Assembly (NCBI GenBank): GCA_964540005.1
Contig: CAZILN010000009.1
Span: forward strand, 1 to 5,760
Source of the DNA: CAZILN01 sp964540005
GTDB taxonomy: Bacteria; Bacteroidota; Bacteroidia; Bacteroidales; SM23-62
DNA: 5,760 bases
Reading direction: 5' to 3'
The translations under genes were made by a program, and so were the position numbers. Under the pieces are notes generated by a model. It was not told the origin of the DNA. It saw only the letters and a list, made by a program, of their open reading frames with translations, and made no database searches. Positions within the stretch are counted from its first letter, which is position 1; the number at the start of each line of letters is the position of its first letter. Below are positions 1-5,760 of this stretch, one piece after another.

Positions 1-634
1 CTTCTCCGGTTCTTCTGGTAAAATCATAGGGAGAGGCATGAATTCCCTGGATGAAGGGGAAGTAGCTGTATACAAGTCCCCCCGGCTTCAACACCCTCAT
101 GATCTCTTCAATAACTGCTTCCGGATGTTCCACGTGCTCCAGGACGGCCACATTGATCACACAATCAAGTGAATCATTCCGGAATGGCAGTTTTTGAATA
201 TCGGCAACTATATCGACATTACTGTAGCCTATAAAATCGACATTCATAACAGCCGGAGAAATCCTGGAATTCCCGCTTCCTATATTTATCGCCTTGAGGG
301 ATTTCTTTTCTATTTCATTTCTGATCAGATTTTTCAGGGGCCTGTCAATAAATCGCGGGTGGTGAAAAAAGACCGGGCTGATCAGATACACAATAAAGGA
401 ATACAAGCGGTGGAAACGCTTAAACATTGTTTTTAAGATATCCAGTCGGTCATGGACCAGGTCTTCGGATCTGTTTTCGAGGAAATTTATCTGCCCGCCG
501 GTCACACTGTAATTCCTGTTGCAGTTCCTGCAAAAAATGTTACTTTCGTCTTCTGTCATCAACTCATCTTTGCAAAAGGGACAGATCAGAAGATCCAGGT
601 CCGGGACCATCGGAAGTTCAGCTTTGGAAGGCAT
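1..634 (-). CDS. Class I SAM-dependent methyltransferase with N-terminal zinc ribbon (partial, C-terminus outside window)
   Basis: This gene reads leftward from the ATG at 634-632, and 211 codons are present before the window edge cuts off the C-terminus. It probably methylates a small molecule or glycan precursor in the cytoplasm; the substrate cannot be told. Residues 18-38 form a zinc ribbon (CPFC at 18-21, CRNC at 35-38), as in many Trm112-like headed methyltransferases. The Rossmann methyltransferase core follows: SAM-binding motif I IGSGNSR (118-124), acidic D133 and D141 after strand 2, DCVINVAVLEHVEHP (157-171) as motif IV, and LKPGGLVY (182-189). FPFIQGIHASPYDFTRRT (192-209) is a signature common in Methyltransf_11 proteins of polysaccharide loci. 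An in-frame TAA lies upstream and no other start occurs before it, so the ATG is well supported. It is divergent from the operon at 733. The methyltransferase fold is confident; the role in surface glycan modification is inferred from context. Confidence 0.9.
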   Translation of the reverse strand, partial: MPSKAELPMVPDLDLLICPFCKDELMTEDESNIFCRNCNRNYSVTGGQINFLENRSEDLVHDRLDILKTMFKRFHRLYSFIVYLISPVFFHHPRFIDRPLKNLIRNEIEKKSLKAINIGSGNSRISPAVMNVDFIGYSNVDIVADIQKLPFRNDSLDCVINVAVLEHVEHPEAVIEEIMRVLKPGGLVYSYFPFIQGIHASPYDFTRRTGE

Positions 635-732
635 GATTCGTTTATATTTAGGAATTATACGGGAAAAGTATAAAAAAAGTGTATTATCTTAAGGCCTGGT
701 TTTGTGTTTTTTCGTTTCATTAATCTGGATCA
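635..732. promoter_or_regulatory. Divergent intergenic region, probable back-to-back promoters
   Basis: These 98 bases separate two divergent genes and should carry promoters for both. The region is AT-rich with homopolymer runs. Weak matches to the Bacteroidota pattern (TTTG near -33, TAnnTTTG near -7) can be seen. On the plus strand, TATATTTA at 643-650 has TTTG at 623-626, a 16-base spacer that is slightly short, and would give a leader of about 75 bases. On the minus strand, TACTTTTC at 670-663 matches the -7 box except for its last base but has no -33 partner. TTTG (701-704) with TAATCTGG (721-728) lies too close to the ATG at 733 to be convincing. No operator repeat or riboswitch was recognised. 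Confidence 0.35.
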
Positions 733-1668
733 ATGGAACAAAGTCCTGATTTAATAACAGTTGTCTCAGCGGTTTATGGTTGTGAGGAATCAATCCCCGA
801 ACTATATGAAAGGGTCATAGAGGCAGTCCATGAAATAGCTGCTGATTTTGAAATTATCTTTGTTGTCGATGGCAGTCCTGACAGATCCTGGACCGTAGTT
901 ATGAACCTGGCGGAAAAGGATAAGAGGGTGAAGGGAGTACTGTTATCCAGGAATTTCGGGCAGCACAAAGCCATAGCAGCCGGACTGGAAAGGGCAACCG
1001 GATTATGGATCCTTGTTCTTGATTGTGATCTCCAGGACCAGCCTGAGGAGATCCCCAAGCTGTATAATAAGGCTATGGAAGGCTACGATCTTGTCCTGGG
1101 ACGCAGGCAGCAAAGGCAGGATACTATCCTTAAAAAACTGTTTTCACATGTCTTCTACCGTTTGCTTGCCTATCTTACCGAAACCAGGCAGGATCCTAAA
1201 ATAGGCAACTTTGGAATATATCACCGGAAGGTGATCAGGGCGGTATGTGAAATGAAGGACCATATGAGGTATTTCCCTGCAATGGTCAGATGGGTTGGTT
1301 TCAACCAGGCGACCGTTGACCTGGAACATGCTCAGAGAAAATACGGTAAAACAAGCTACACTTTCAATAAACTTATGCGTCTCGGCCTGGATGTTATGCT
1401 GGCATTTTCTGACAAACCCCTGCGGCTGACGGTTAAAGCCGGCCTGTACATTTCAGTATCCTCCTTCATTATAGCAATTATTACCCTGATCAGGTACCTT
1501 TCCGGGGCCATTATCATATCAGGATATACAAGCCTGATCCTGTCAATATGGTTTCTTTCGGGAATGATCATCCTGATCCTCGGTTTTGTAGGCCTTTATA
1601 TAGGCAAGATATTCGAAAATGTAAAACAGCGGCCCTTATTCATAGTTAAGGAAGAGATTAATTTATGA
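733..1668 (+). CDS. Polyprenyl-phosphate glycosyltransferase, GT2 family, DPM1/GtrB type
   Basis: This 311-residue protein should move a sugar from a nucleotide donor to undecaprenyl phosphate on the cytoplasmic face of the inner membrane, as GtrB and ArnC-type enzymes do. The GT-A domain fills residues 1-230. It shows the N-terminal strand ITVVSAVYGCEES (8-20), VVDGSPD (44-50), NFGQHKAIAAGL (74-85), the metal-binding D97-C-D99 followed by LQDQPEE (100-106), and GRRQQRQD (123-130). RKYGKTSYTF (202-211) and FSDKPLRL (225-232) are typical of this subfamily just before its membrane part. Two hydrophobic helices follow, at about 234-256 and 267-291, then a short basic tail; this matches the GtrB layout and length. 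The ATG at 733 fits the family N-terminus, although no Shine-Dalgarno sequence is present. It is the first gene of the operon and overlaps the next by four bases (ATGA). Family call is strong. The sugar is unknown; Fuc4NAc is inferred from neighbours. Confidence 0.93.
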   Translation: MEQSPDLITVVSAVYGCEESIPELYERVIEAVHEIAADFEIIFVVDGSPDRSWTVVMNLAEKDKRVKGVLLSRNFGQHKAIAAGLERATGLWILVLDCDLQDQPEEIPKLYNKAMEGYDLVLGRRQQRQDTILKKLFSHVFYRLLAYLTETRQDPKIGNFGIYHRKVIRAVCEMKDHMRYFPAMVRWVGFNQATVDLEHAQRKYGKTSYTFNKLMRLGLDVMLAFSDKPLRLTVKAGLYISVSSFIIAIITLIRYLSGAIIISGYTSLILSIWFLSGMIILILGFVGLYIGKIFENVKQRPLFIVKEEINL

Positions 1669-2387
1669 GTGATATGTTTCGATACCTGGAATGGGATTCC
1701 GCTTTTTTTGGTTTCAAAACGGCTGCCTTTACTTCTGGCAGATATACTTTCGATGAACTGGATAAAACCATACGACTAATGAACCAGGGAAATTATACCC
1801 TGGCATACCTTTTCGCTGATCCTGATGATAGTGAAACAAATAAAAGTGCAAAGGAACTTGGCGGAGTGCCTGTTGATGAAAAAGTAACCTTCGGGATGGA
1901 ACTCCTGCACATTCCCGTAGCAGGAATCGGGCCGGAGATCCTGAGTTATCCCCAAGGCCTGCCTGAACCTGCACTGGTAAAGCTGGCGATTGAAAGTGGC
2001 GAATATTCCAGGTTCAGAACGGATAAGAGGTTTCCCGAAGGCAGTTTTGAGGAATTATATACCCAGTGGATCACCAATTCCACCACCCACAGGATTGCCA
2101 CAGAAGTATTTGTATACAGGATTAAAGGGGAGATAAGGGGCATGATCACCCTTGGCATGAAGGACAGGCGGGGCATCATCGGGCTGATTGCCGTTGATGA
2201 GGCAGCAAAGGGACATGGCTTAGGTAAAAAGTTGGTAGGGAGCGCAGTGAATTACTGCAGACAAAACTCCCTTGAGGAGCTACAGGTGTTAACCCAACGG
2301 GCCAACAGACCGGCCTGCAACTTTTATTCAACACTCGGGTTCCGGATCATCGGTATCAGCAGGGTATATCATTTCTGGATGAAGTAA
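1665..2387 (+). CDS. wecD: GNAT N-acetyltransferase, WecD/RffC-like (dTDP-fucosamine acetyltransferase)
   Basis: This 240-residue enzyme probably transfers acetyl from acetyl-CoA to the 4-amino group of dTDP-4-amino-4,6-dideoxy-D-galactose, giving dTDP-Fuc4NAc in the cytoplasm. The N-terminal WDSAFFGFKTA (10-20) is typical of the WecD/RffC group and is not a general GNAT feature. So are SGEYSRFRTDKRFP (111-124) and LYTQWITNS (131-139) in the middle. The C-terminal GNAT core has IGLIAVDEAAKGHGLGKKLV (172-191), in which K182-G-H-G185-L-G187 fills the Q/RxxGxG/A acetyl-CoA loop with Lys at the first place. It ends with NFYSTLGF (219-226), where Y221 is the usual general-acid position. The length is slightly above the enteric enzyme, which is about 224 residues. 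The ATG overlaps the upstream stop (ATGA), and a second in-frame ATG lies three codons on. The aminotransferase that would make its substrate is two genes downstream, which supports the call. A different acylated 4-amino sugar remains possible. Confidence 0.85.
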   Translation: MSDMFRYLEWDSAFFGFKTAAFTSGRYTFDELDKTIRLMNQGNYTLAYLFADPDDSETNKSAKELGGVPVDEKVTFGMELLHIPVAGIGPEILSYPQGLPEPALVKLAIESGEYSRFRTDKRFPEGSFEELYTQWITNSTTHRIATEVFVYRIKGEIRGMITLGMKDRRGIIGLIAVDEAAKGHGLGKKLVGSAVNYCRQNSLEELQVLTQRANRPACNFYSTLGFRIIGISRVYHFWMK

Positions 2388-2399
2388 TTTGTGGGAACC

Positions 2400-4040
2400 A
2401 TGAAGATTAAATCCTCAGCAGTATTATTGCCCCGGATACTTTATTTCCTTAGTTTTTTACTGAGCGTACTGCTAATATTGATATTCTACAGCCAACAGCA
2501 GGGATGGAACCTTAATTACCTCTTTAACTCTGATATCCTGTATTTCCCTAGCCTGTACAAAGACCTGTTCATTGACCAATACCGTCCCGAAGGATGGTAT
2601 ATCCCCGGATCACCGGGGTTTTTCCCCGATATGGCACTGTATTTTATTATAATGGGTCTGGCAGGACCCACAGTAATCTCCTCCTGCCTATACAGCATTG
2701 TGCAATTCCTGCTTATCATGCTGCTTTTCAATACCCTTATCAGGATCGTACTGCCAACTGGAAACCTGTATATGCTCACACTGGTAAACAGTTTATTCGG
2801 CTTGCTGGTACTGGCAGGCGTTTACGGGGACAGCTACCTGATCACTTTCCATGTCCTTAGCAATACCTACCACCTGGGGGCCTTTGTAAATGCTTTGATT
2901 GCCCTTATCTTTTCATTCTGCTATCTCAGGTATAGAAAAGACCTGTACTTCTTCCTATTACTGATTACTATCCTCCTGGCTGTACTTTCAGACAGGCTAT
3001 TTTTAATACTGTATACCGTCCCCTTTTTACTGGCGCTGGTCCCATGGTTACGCAGGGAGAATCTTGCCCTGACACTGAAGTTTTTCGGGGCGAATATCCT
3101 TGTACCACTGCTCGGCATAATTATCCTGCGGCTGATCAGGCTCTATTCCGGCATCCACCTCCACCAGTTGTACTCGGATATTTCTATGCAAAAAATGCTC
3201 AGTTCCTTTCAGGTATTGATGCAGCAGATGAAAGGCTATATTTTAAAATGGAACCTGTTTTCTTTTGTCCTCATTGGGAGTTTGATATTTACCACTGGGT
3301 TGCTGATCTTTCTGATAGCAGTAAGAAGGGAGTATATTAAATCTTCTGCTATCAGCGGGCAGAGAAGCCTGCACCTGGTCTTTTTAATATTCTCCCTTCT
3401 GTTTATGCTGGTTGTGTTCTGGGCACCGGTCCTTCTGGGTGATTACCCTTCCGGAGCCAAGATCCGCTATATAATATTTGTTTTTTACTATGCCATGCTT
3501 GTGGCTGTCCCCATATTGTCAATCATCTGGCGACCCGGTCCGGCCCTTAATAAACTGCCTGTATATGCATCTGTCACTCTGGTGACTGTACTGATTTTTC
3601 TGGCGGGGATTAAATGCACAGACAGGGATTTCAGCAGAGGGCTGAAGACCTATTTTGGTTTTTATCCGGATGTGGCCAGATGCATGGATGCGATGAAGGA
3701 AAAATATCCACTAAAACATGGTGTCTCCCTTTACTGGCAGGCAAAAGGGGGAACCCTGTTCTCACGGGAGGATGTCAGGTTGTATACAGTGTATGATGCC
3801 AACCTGGTCCCTTACAAACATGTTTGCAATGAAAACTGGTATTATCCGACAGGCTATGGAAAGTATGATCCCCCTGTTTTCAATTTTATTATATTTCCTG
3901 AAGATGAACCGCTCGACCCTCTCTATAAAAGCATGGGTGAACCTATCGCCAGGGAGGTATGGGGGGATTATGTCTTTCTTCTTGTAAGGGATTTTGTTTA
4001 TTCACGTAGTAATCCGTTTCCAATATTAAAAGACCAATGA
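2400..4040 (+). CDS. Polytopic inner-membrane protein, unassigned; possible GT-C-type glycosyltransferase
   Basis: I do not recognise the family. The product has 546 residues from the ATG at 2400; a GTG at 2391 would add three. The ATG is preferred as the stronger start, since no Shine-Dalgarno sequence decides the matter. About ten to eleven hydrophobic segments are visible. The first is at residues 8-30, followed by a polar loop at about 31-77 rich in aromatic residues and Asp (SD at 44-45, D55, D59, D77). The others lie roughly at 78-97, 98-117, 122-142, 159-175, 181-216, 228-246, 285-308, 325-347, 356-376 and 386-404. A soluble tail of about 140 residues, rich in Tyr and Trp, ends the protein. 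Many helices, an acidic first outer loop and a C-terminal soluble part are the general plan of GT-C enzymes that use lipid-linked sugars. The adjacent GtrB-type gene fits this, but no diagnostic motif proves it. A flippase or polymerase is an alternative. It overlaps the next gene by ATGA. Confidence 0.8.
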   Translation: MKIKSSAVLLPRILYFLSFLLSVLLILIFYSQQQGWNLNYLFNSDILYFPSLYKDLFIDQYRPEGWYIPGSPGFFPDMALYFIIMGLAGPTVISSCLYSIVQFLLIMLLFNTLIRIVLPTGNLYMLTLVNSLFGLLVLAGVYGDSYLITFHVLSNTYHLGAFVNALIALIFSFCYLRYRKDLYFFLLLITILLAVLSDRLFLILYTVPFLLALVPWLRRENLALTLKFFGANILVPLLGIIILRLIRLYSGIHLHQLYSDISMQKMLSSFQVLMQQMKGYILKWNLFSFVLIGSLIFTTGLLIFLIAVRREYIKSSAISGQRSLHLVFLIFSLLFMLVVFWAPVLLGDYPSGAKIRYIIFVFYYAMLVAVPILSIIWRPGPALNKLPVYASVTLVTVLIFLAGIKCTDRDFSRGLKTYFGFYPDVARCMDAMKEKYPLKHGVSLYWQAKGGTLFSREDVRLYTVYDANLVPYKHVCNENWYYPTGYGKYDPPVFNFIIFPEDEPLDPLYKSMGEPIAREVWGDYVFLLVRDFVYSRSNPFPILKDQ

Positions 4041-5179
4041 ATTCAGAGTACAGCATTCCCTTCAACAAACCGTTTCTCACCGGCAGTGAGCTTGATAATA
4101 TCAGGAAGGCTATCCGCTCAGGCAAGATATCCGGGAATGGGATATTTACCCGGAAATGTCATGATTTTTTCAGGGAGAAATTCATGTTTCCGAAGGTACT
4201 GCTGACAACATCCTGCACCCATGCCCTGGAGATGGCTGCCATGCTGATAGACTGTAAACCCGGGGATGAAGTTATTATTCCCTCCTATACCTTTGTTTCA
4301 ACGGCTAATTCCTTTATTATAAATGGAGCAAAGGTGGTCTTTGCAGACAGCGGGCCCTTGGTCCCGAATCTTGACGTCAGTACCCTGGAGCCGCTGGTTA
4401 CGCAAAATACCAGGGCGATCATACCTGTGCACTACGGAGGTATCGCCTGTGATATGGATCCAATCATGGAGCTGGCCGGAAGGTATGGACTTTATGTCAT
4501 AGAGGATGCCGCCCAGGCCATTGATTCATCATACAAGGGGAATTACCTGGGTGGGATAGGCCACCTGGGCGCCTTTTCCTTCCATGAGACAAAGAACATC
4601 AACGCCGGGGAAGGGGGTATGCTTGCAGTCAATGAAGCATCCTTCCAGGAGAGGTCAGAGATCATCTGGGAGAAAGGAACCAACAGGTCAGCCTTCTTCA
4701 GGGGAGAAGTGGATAAATACAACTGGGTCGATATCGGATCCTCATACCTGCCTTCGGAGATAACTGCTGCATTCTTATACGGACAGCTGGATCATATGGG
4801 GGAGATCCAGGAAAAAAGGATCCGCTTGTGGAACCTGTATAATAACAACCTGAGACCTTTGGAGGACAGGGGGATCTTAACACTTCCACATATTCCCCCC
4901 TATGCCACCAACAACGGGCATTTATATTATATGGTATTACCTGATCTCAATACCCGCACCGGATTAATCAAGCATCTGAAAAGCAAAGGCATACTTGCGG
5001 TATTTCATTACCTCCCCCTTCACCGTTCGCCATTCTTTCAATCCAGGCACGACGGGCGTGATCTGCCCTTGAGTGACAGGTACGGTGATTGCCTGCTGCG
5101 CCTGCCAATGTACTTTGAACTGGAGGAATCCCAGGTAGCTTTTATCTGCAAAGAGATATGTGATTTTTTTGGAATCTGA
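4037..5179 (+). CDS. wecE: dTDP-4-amino-4,6-dideoxygalactose transaminase, WecE/RffA type
   Basis: This 380-residue PLP enzyme of the DegT/DnrJ/EryC1 family should convert dTDP-4-keto-6-deoxy-D-glucose, using glutamate, to dTDP-4-amino-4,6-dideoxy-D-galactose. The length matches the enteric enzyme, about 376 residues. The WecE-specific N-terminal block IPFNKPFLTGSEL (7-19) is present, then SGKISGNG (28-35) and LLTTSCTHALEMAAML (55-70). PGDEVIIPSYTFVSTAN (75-91) follows. EDAAQAIDS (156-164) supplies D157 and Q160 for the cofactor, and FSFHETKN (180-187) carries the Schiff-base lysine K186. The segments EKGTNRSAFFRG (212-223), DKYNWVDIGSSYLPSE (226-241) and HYLPLHRSPFF near the C-terminus are also typical of WecE and set it apart from other sugar aminotransferases. 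All catalytic residues seen are intact. The ATG overlaps the upstream stop and this is the last gene of the operon. The genes that make the keto-sugar donor (rmlA/rmlB type) are not in the window. Confidence 0.95.
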   Translation: MNSEYSIPFNKPFLTGSELDNIRKAIRSGKISGNGIFTRKCHDFFREKFMFPKVLLTTSCTHALEMAAMLIDCKPGDEVIIPSYTFVSTANSFIINGAKVVFADSGPLVPNLDVSTLEPLVTQNTRAIIPVHYGGIACDMDPIMELAGRYGLYVIEDAAQAIDSSYKGNYLGGIGHLGAFSFHETKNINAGEGGMLAVNEASFQERSEIIWEKGTNRSAFFRGEVDKYNWVDIGSSYLPSEITAAFLYGQLDHMGEIQEKRIRLWNLYNNNLRPLEDRGILTLPHIPPYATNNGHLYYMVLPDLNTRTGLIKHLKSKGILAVFHYLPLHRSPFFQSRHDGRDLPLSDRYGDCLLRLPMYFELEESQVAFICKEICDFFGI

Positions 5180-5317
5180 TCAGTTACCGGAGATAGGCCA
5201 GGTGCAGGAGATCACATCCTTTGCCGTGATCTCTTTGGTGCACAGGAGGATCTGGTCGTCCAGAAAATTCCGGAACTCCCGGACACCCCTCTCAATCAAC
5301 TTCTTGATAGTCAGTTT
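5180..5317 (-). pseudogene. Possible 3' remnant of a gene (unidentified), coding-like, no start
   Basis: Directly downstream of the TAA of the minus-strand gene at 5318, the same frame stays open for about 45 codons to a TGA at 5182-5180. That TGA abuts the convergent wecE stop (TGATCA). The translation starts LTIKKLIERGVREFRNFLDD and ends DVISCTWPISGN. It has the even, charged and hydrophobic mix of a real protein C-terminus, and the DNA has the higher G+C of the operon rather than the low G+C of the upstream gene. There is no ATG. I do not recognise the family. It could be the tail of a gene whose 5' part was lost when the neighbouring gene arrived, or merely chance openness. Confidence 0.3.
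5206..5235 (+). terminator. Hairpin after wecE, weak terminator candidate
   Basis: GAGATCAC at 5208-5215 and GTGATCTC at 5226-5233 are perfect inverted repeats with a 10-base loop. One G-T and one A-T pair extend the stem at its base. The hairpin begins about 27 bases past the wecE stop and is where the operon transcript would be expected to end. Only three T residues follow (5234-5236), so an intrinsic terminator is not well supported; the stem may instead protect the mRNA 3' end. No T-run follows on the minus strand. It also falls within the coding-like remnant, so the symmetry may be incidental. Confidence 0.3.
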
Positions 5318-5760
5318 TTATCTGATTCTAAACCAAAATGAACCCCCATGCCGTTCCACCCCATTTAAATTGTCATGGTTCCAGATTGGTTCGAGTATTG
5401 CACTTAGTTGATTATCCTCAGAAATGAAATAATTAGGCAGGATCACCTCAAGTTTGTCCGGATTACTTAACATAAATATCGCTAAACCATATTGCTCTGA
5501 ATAAAACCTGTCACACATAAATTGAGGATAATCATATGGCAGATAGATATCATGAATATGAACGATAACACCTTTTTTCAGAAAGGGAAGTATTTCCAGG
5601 AAAAAGACCAGCGAATCAGAGTTCGGAAGGATCCTGTGGGAATTATCAATAAATAGAATATCATTTTCCTGTAAGTCAAGTATAAACTCAATATTAATAT
5701 TTTCAATGGCTTCTCTGACTACATTATCGGATATCTGATCGATTTCGGCTCTTGGTTTCG
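5318..5760 (-). CDS. SAM-dependent methyltransferase-like protein (Methyltransf_24-like), partial, N-terminus outside window
   Basis: The minus frame enters from the right edge and ends at TAA 5320-5318, giving the last 146 residues; the start lies beyond 5760. In window numbering, NDILFIDNSH (32-41) is the strand-and-Asp segment with SH typical of the Methyltransf_24/cephalosporin-hydroxylase-like methyltransferases found in glycan clusters. LEILPFLKKGVIVHIHDIYLP (54-74) follows, with the HxHD group (67-70) that may bind metal. The C-terminus GGSFWFR (138-144) looks like a natural family end, so the TAA is probably a true stop. The SAM-binding N-terminal half is not visible, so activity cannot be judged. 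The gene converges on wecE. A hand count of 5401-5760 gives about 34% G+C, against 53-57% in two sampled 60-base lines of wecE, which suggests a different origin. The fold is fairly sure; substrate and exact reaction are unknown. Confidence 0.8.
   Translation of the reverse strand, partial: KPRAEIDQISDNVVREAIENINIEFILDLQENDILFIDNSHRILPNSDSLVFFLEILPFLKKGVIVHIHDIYLPYDYPQFMCDRFYSEQYGLAIFMLSNPDKLEVILPNYFISEDNQLSAILEPIWNHDNLNGVERHGGSFWFRIR

Noticed and set aside
194..436. Plus-strand 80-codon open frame
   Set aside because: It is antisense to the SAM-binding core of the minus-strand methyltransferase and its translation shows no family motif.
427..673. Plus-strand open frames with several Cys residues, the first looking like a small zinc protein
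   Set aside because: They lie antisense to the zinc-ribbon end of the minus-strand methyltransferase, whose motifs are clear. The Cys residues are a by-product of that coding sequence.
701..728. TTTG and TAATCTGG as a promoter for the operon
   Set aside because: The -7 box matches only four of six informative bases, and transcription would begin at or past the ATG at 733.
774..1058. Minus-strand 94-codon open frame
   Set aside because: It is antisense to the GT-A domain of the glycosyltransferase; its Ser/Arg-rich, low-order translation is typical of a shadow frame.
5311..5330. Short TCAG/CTGA inverted repeat with T-run at the end of the right-hand gene, as a terminator
   Set aside because: The stem is only four base pairs, and the T-run lies in the loop rather than after the stem.
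5160..5411. Plus-strand 83-codon open frame overlapping the end of wecE
   Set aside because: It overlaps wecE and runs antisense into the right-hand methyltransferase. It has no recognisable motif or start signal.

Overview
The window looks like part of a surface-polysaccharide locus from a Bacteroidota-type bacterium. The genus cannot be told. Grounds for this are the moderate G+C content, frequent ATA and AGG codons, start codons without a clear Shine-Dalgarno sequence, and only weak matches to the Bacteroidota promoter pattern. No rRNA, tRNA, CRISPR array, insertion sequence or integrase was seen.

Layout: (1) Positions 1-634, minus strand, hold the first 211 codons of a SAM-dependent methyltransferase with an N-terminal zinc ribbon; it runs off the left edge. 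(2) Positions 635-732 are a short divergent intergenic region. (3) Positions 733-5179, plus strand, hold a tight four-gene operon: a DPM1/GtrB-type glycosyltransferase with two C-terminal membrane helices, a WecD/RffC-like sugar N-acetyltransferase, a polytopic membrane protein of unknown family, and a WecE/RffA-type sugar aminotransferase. Two of the junctions are ATGA overlaps and the third is a gap of 12 bases or fewer. (4) Positions 5180-5317 hold no complete gene, but on the minus strand they contain an open stretch that resembles a gene remnant, and a hairpin. (5) Positions 5318-5760, minus strand, hold the last 146 codons of a second methyltransferase-like protein in markedly AT-rich DNA; it runs off the right edge.

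How the genes may work together: WecE-type enzymes aminate dTDP-4-keto-6-deoxy-D-glucose to dTDP-4-amino-4,6-dideoxy-D-galactose (dTDP-Fuc4N), and WecD-type enzymes acetylate this to dTDP-Fuc4NAc. In enteric bacteria the two genes are neighbours (rffC-rffA) and serve enterobacterial common antigen. Here they are interleaved with a polyprenyl-phosphate sugar transferase and a large membrane protein. My inference is that Fuc4NAc, or a related amino sugar, is placed on undecaprenyl phosphate by the GT2 enzyme. The membrane protein may then use that lipid-linked sugar on the outer face of the inner membrane to decorate a glycan or protein. The enzyme identities rest on visible motifs. The pathway as a whole is a hypothesis.
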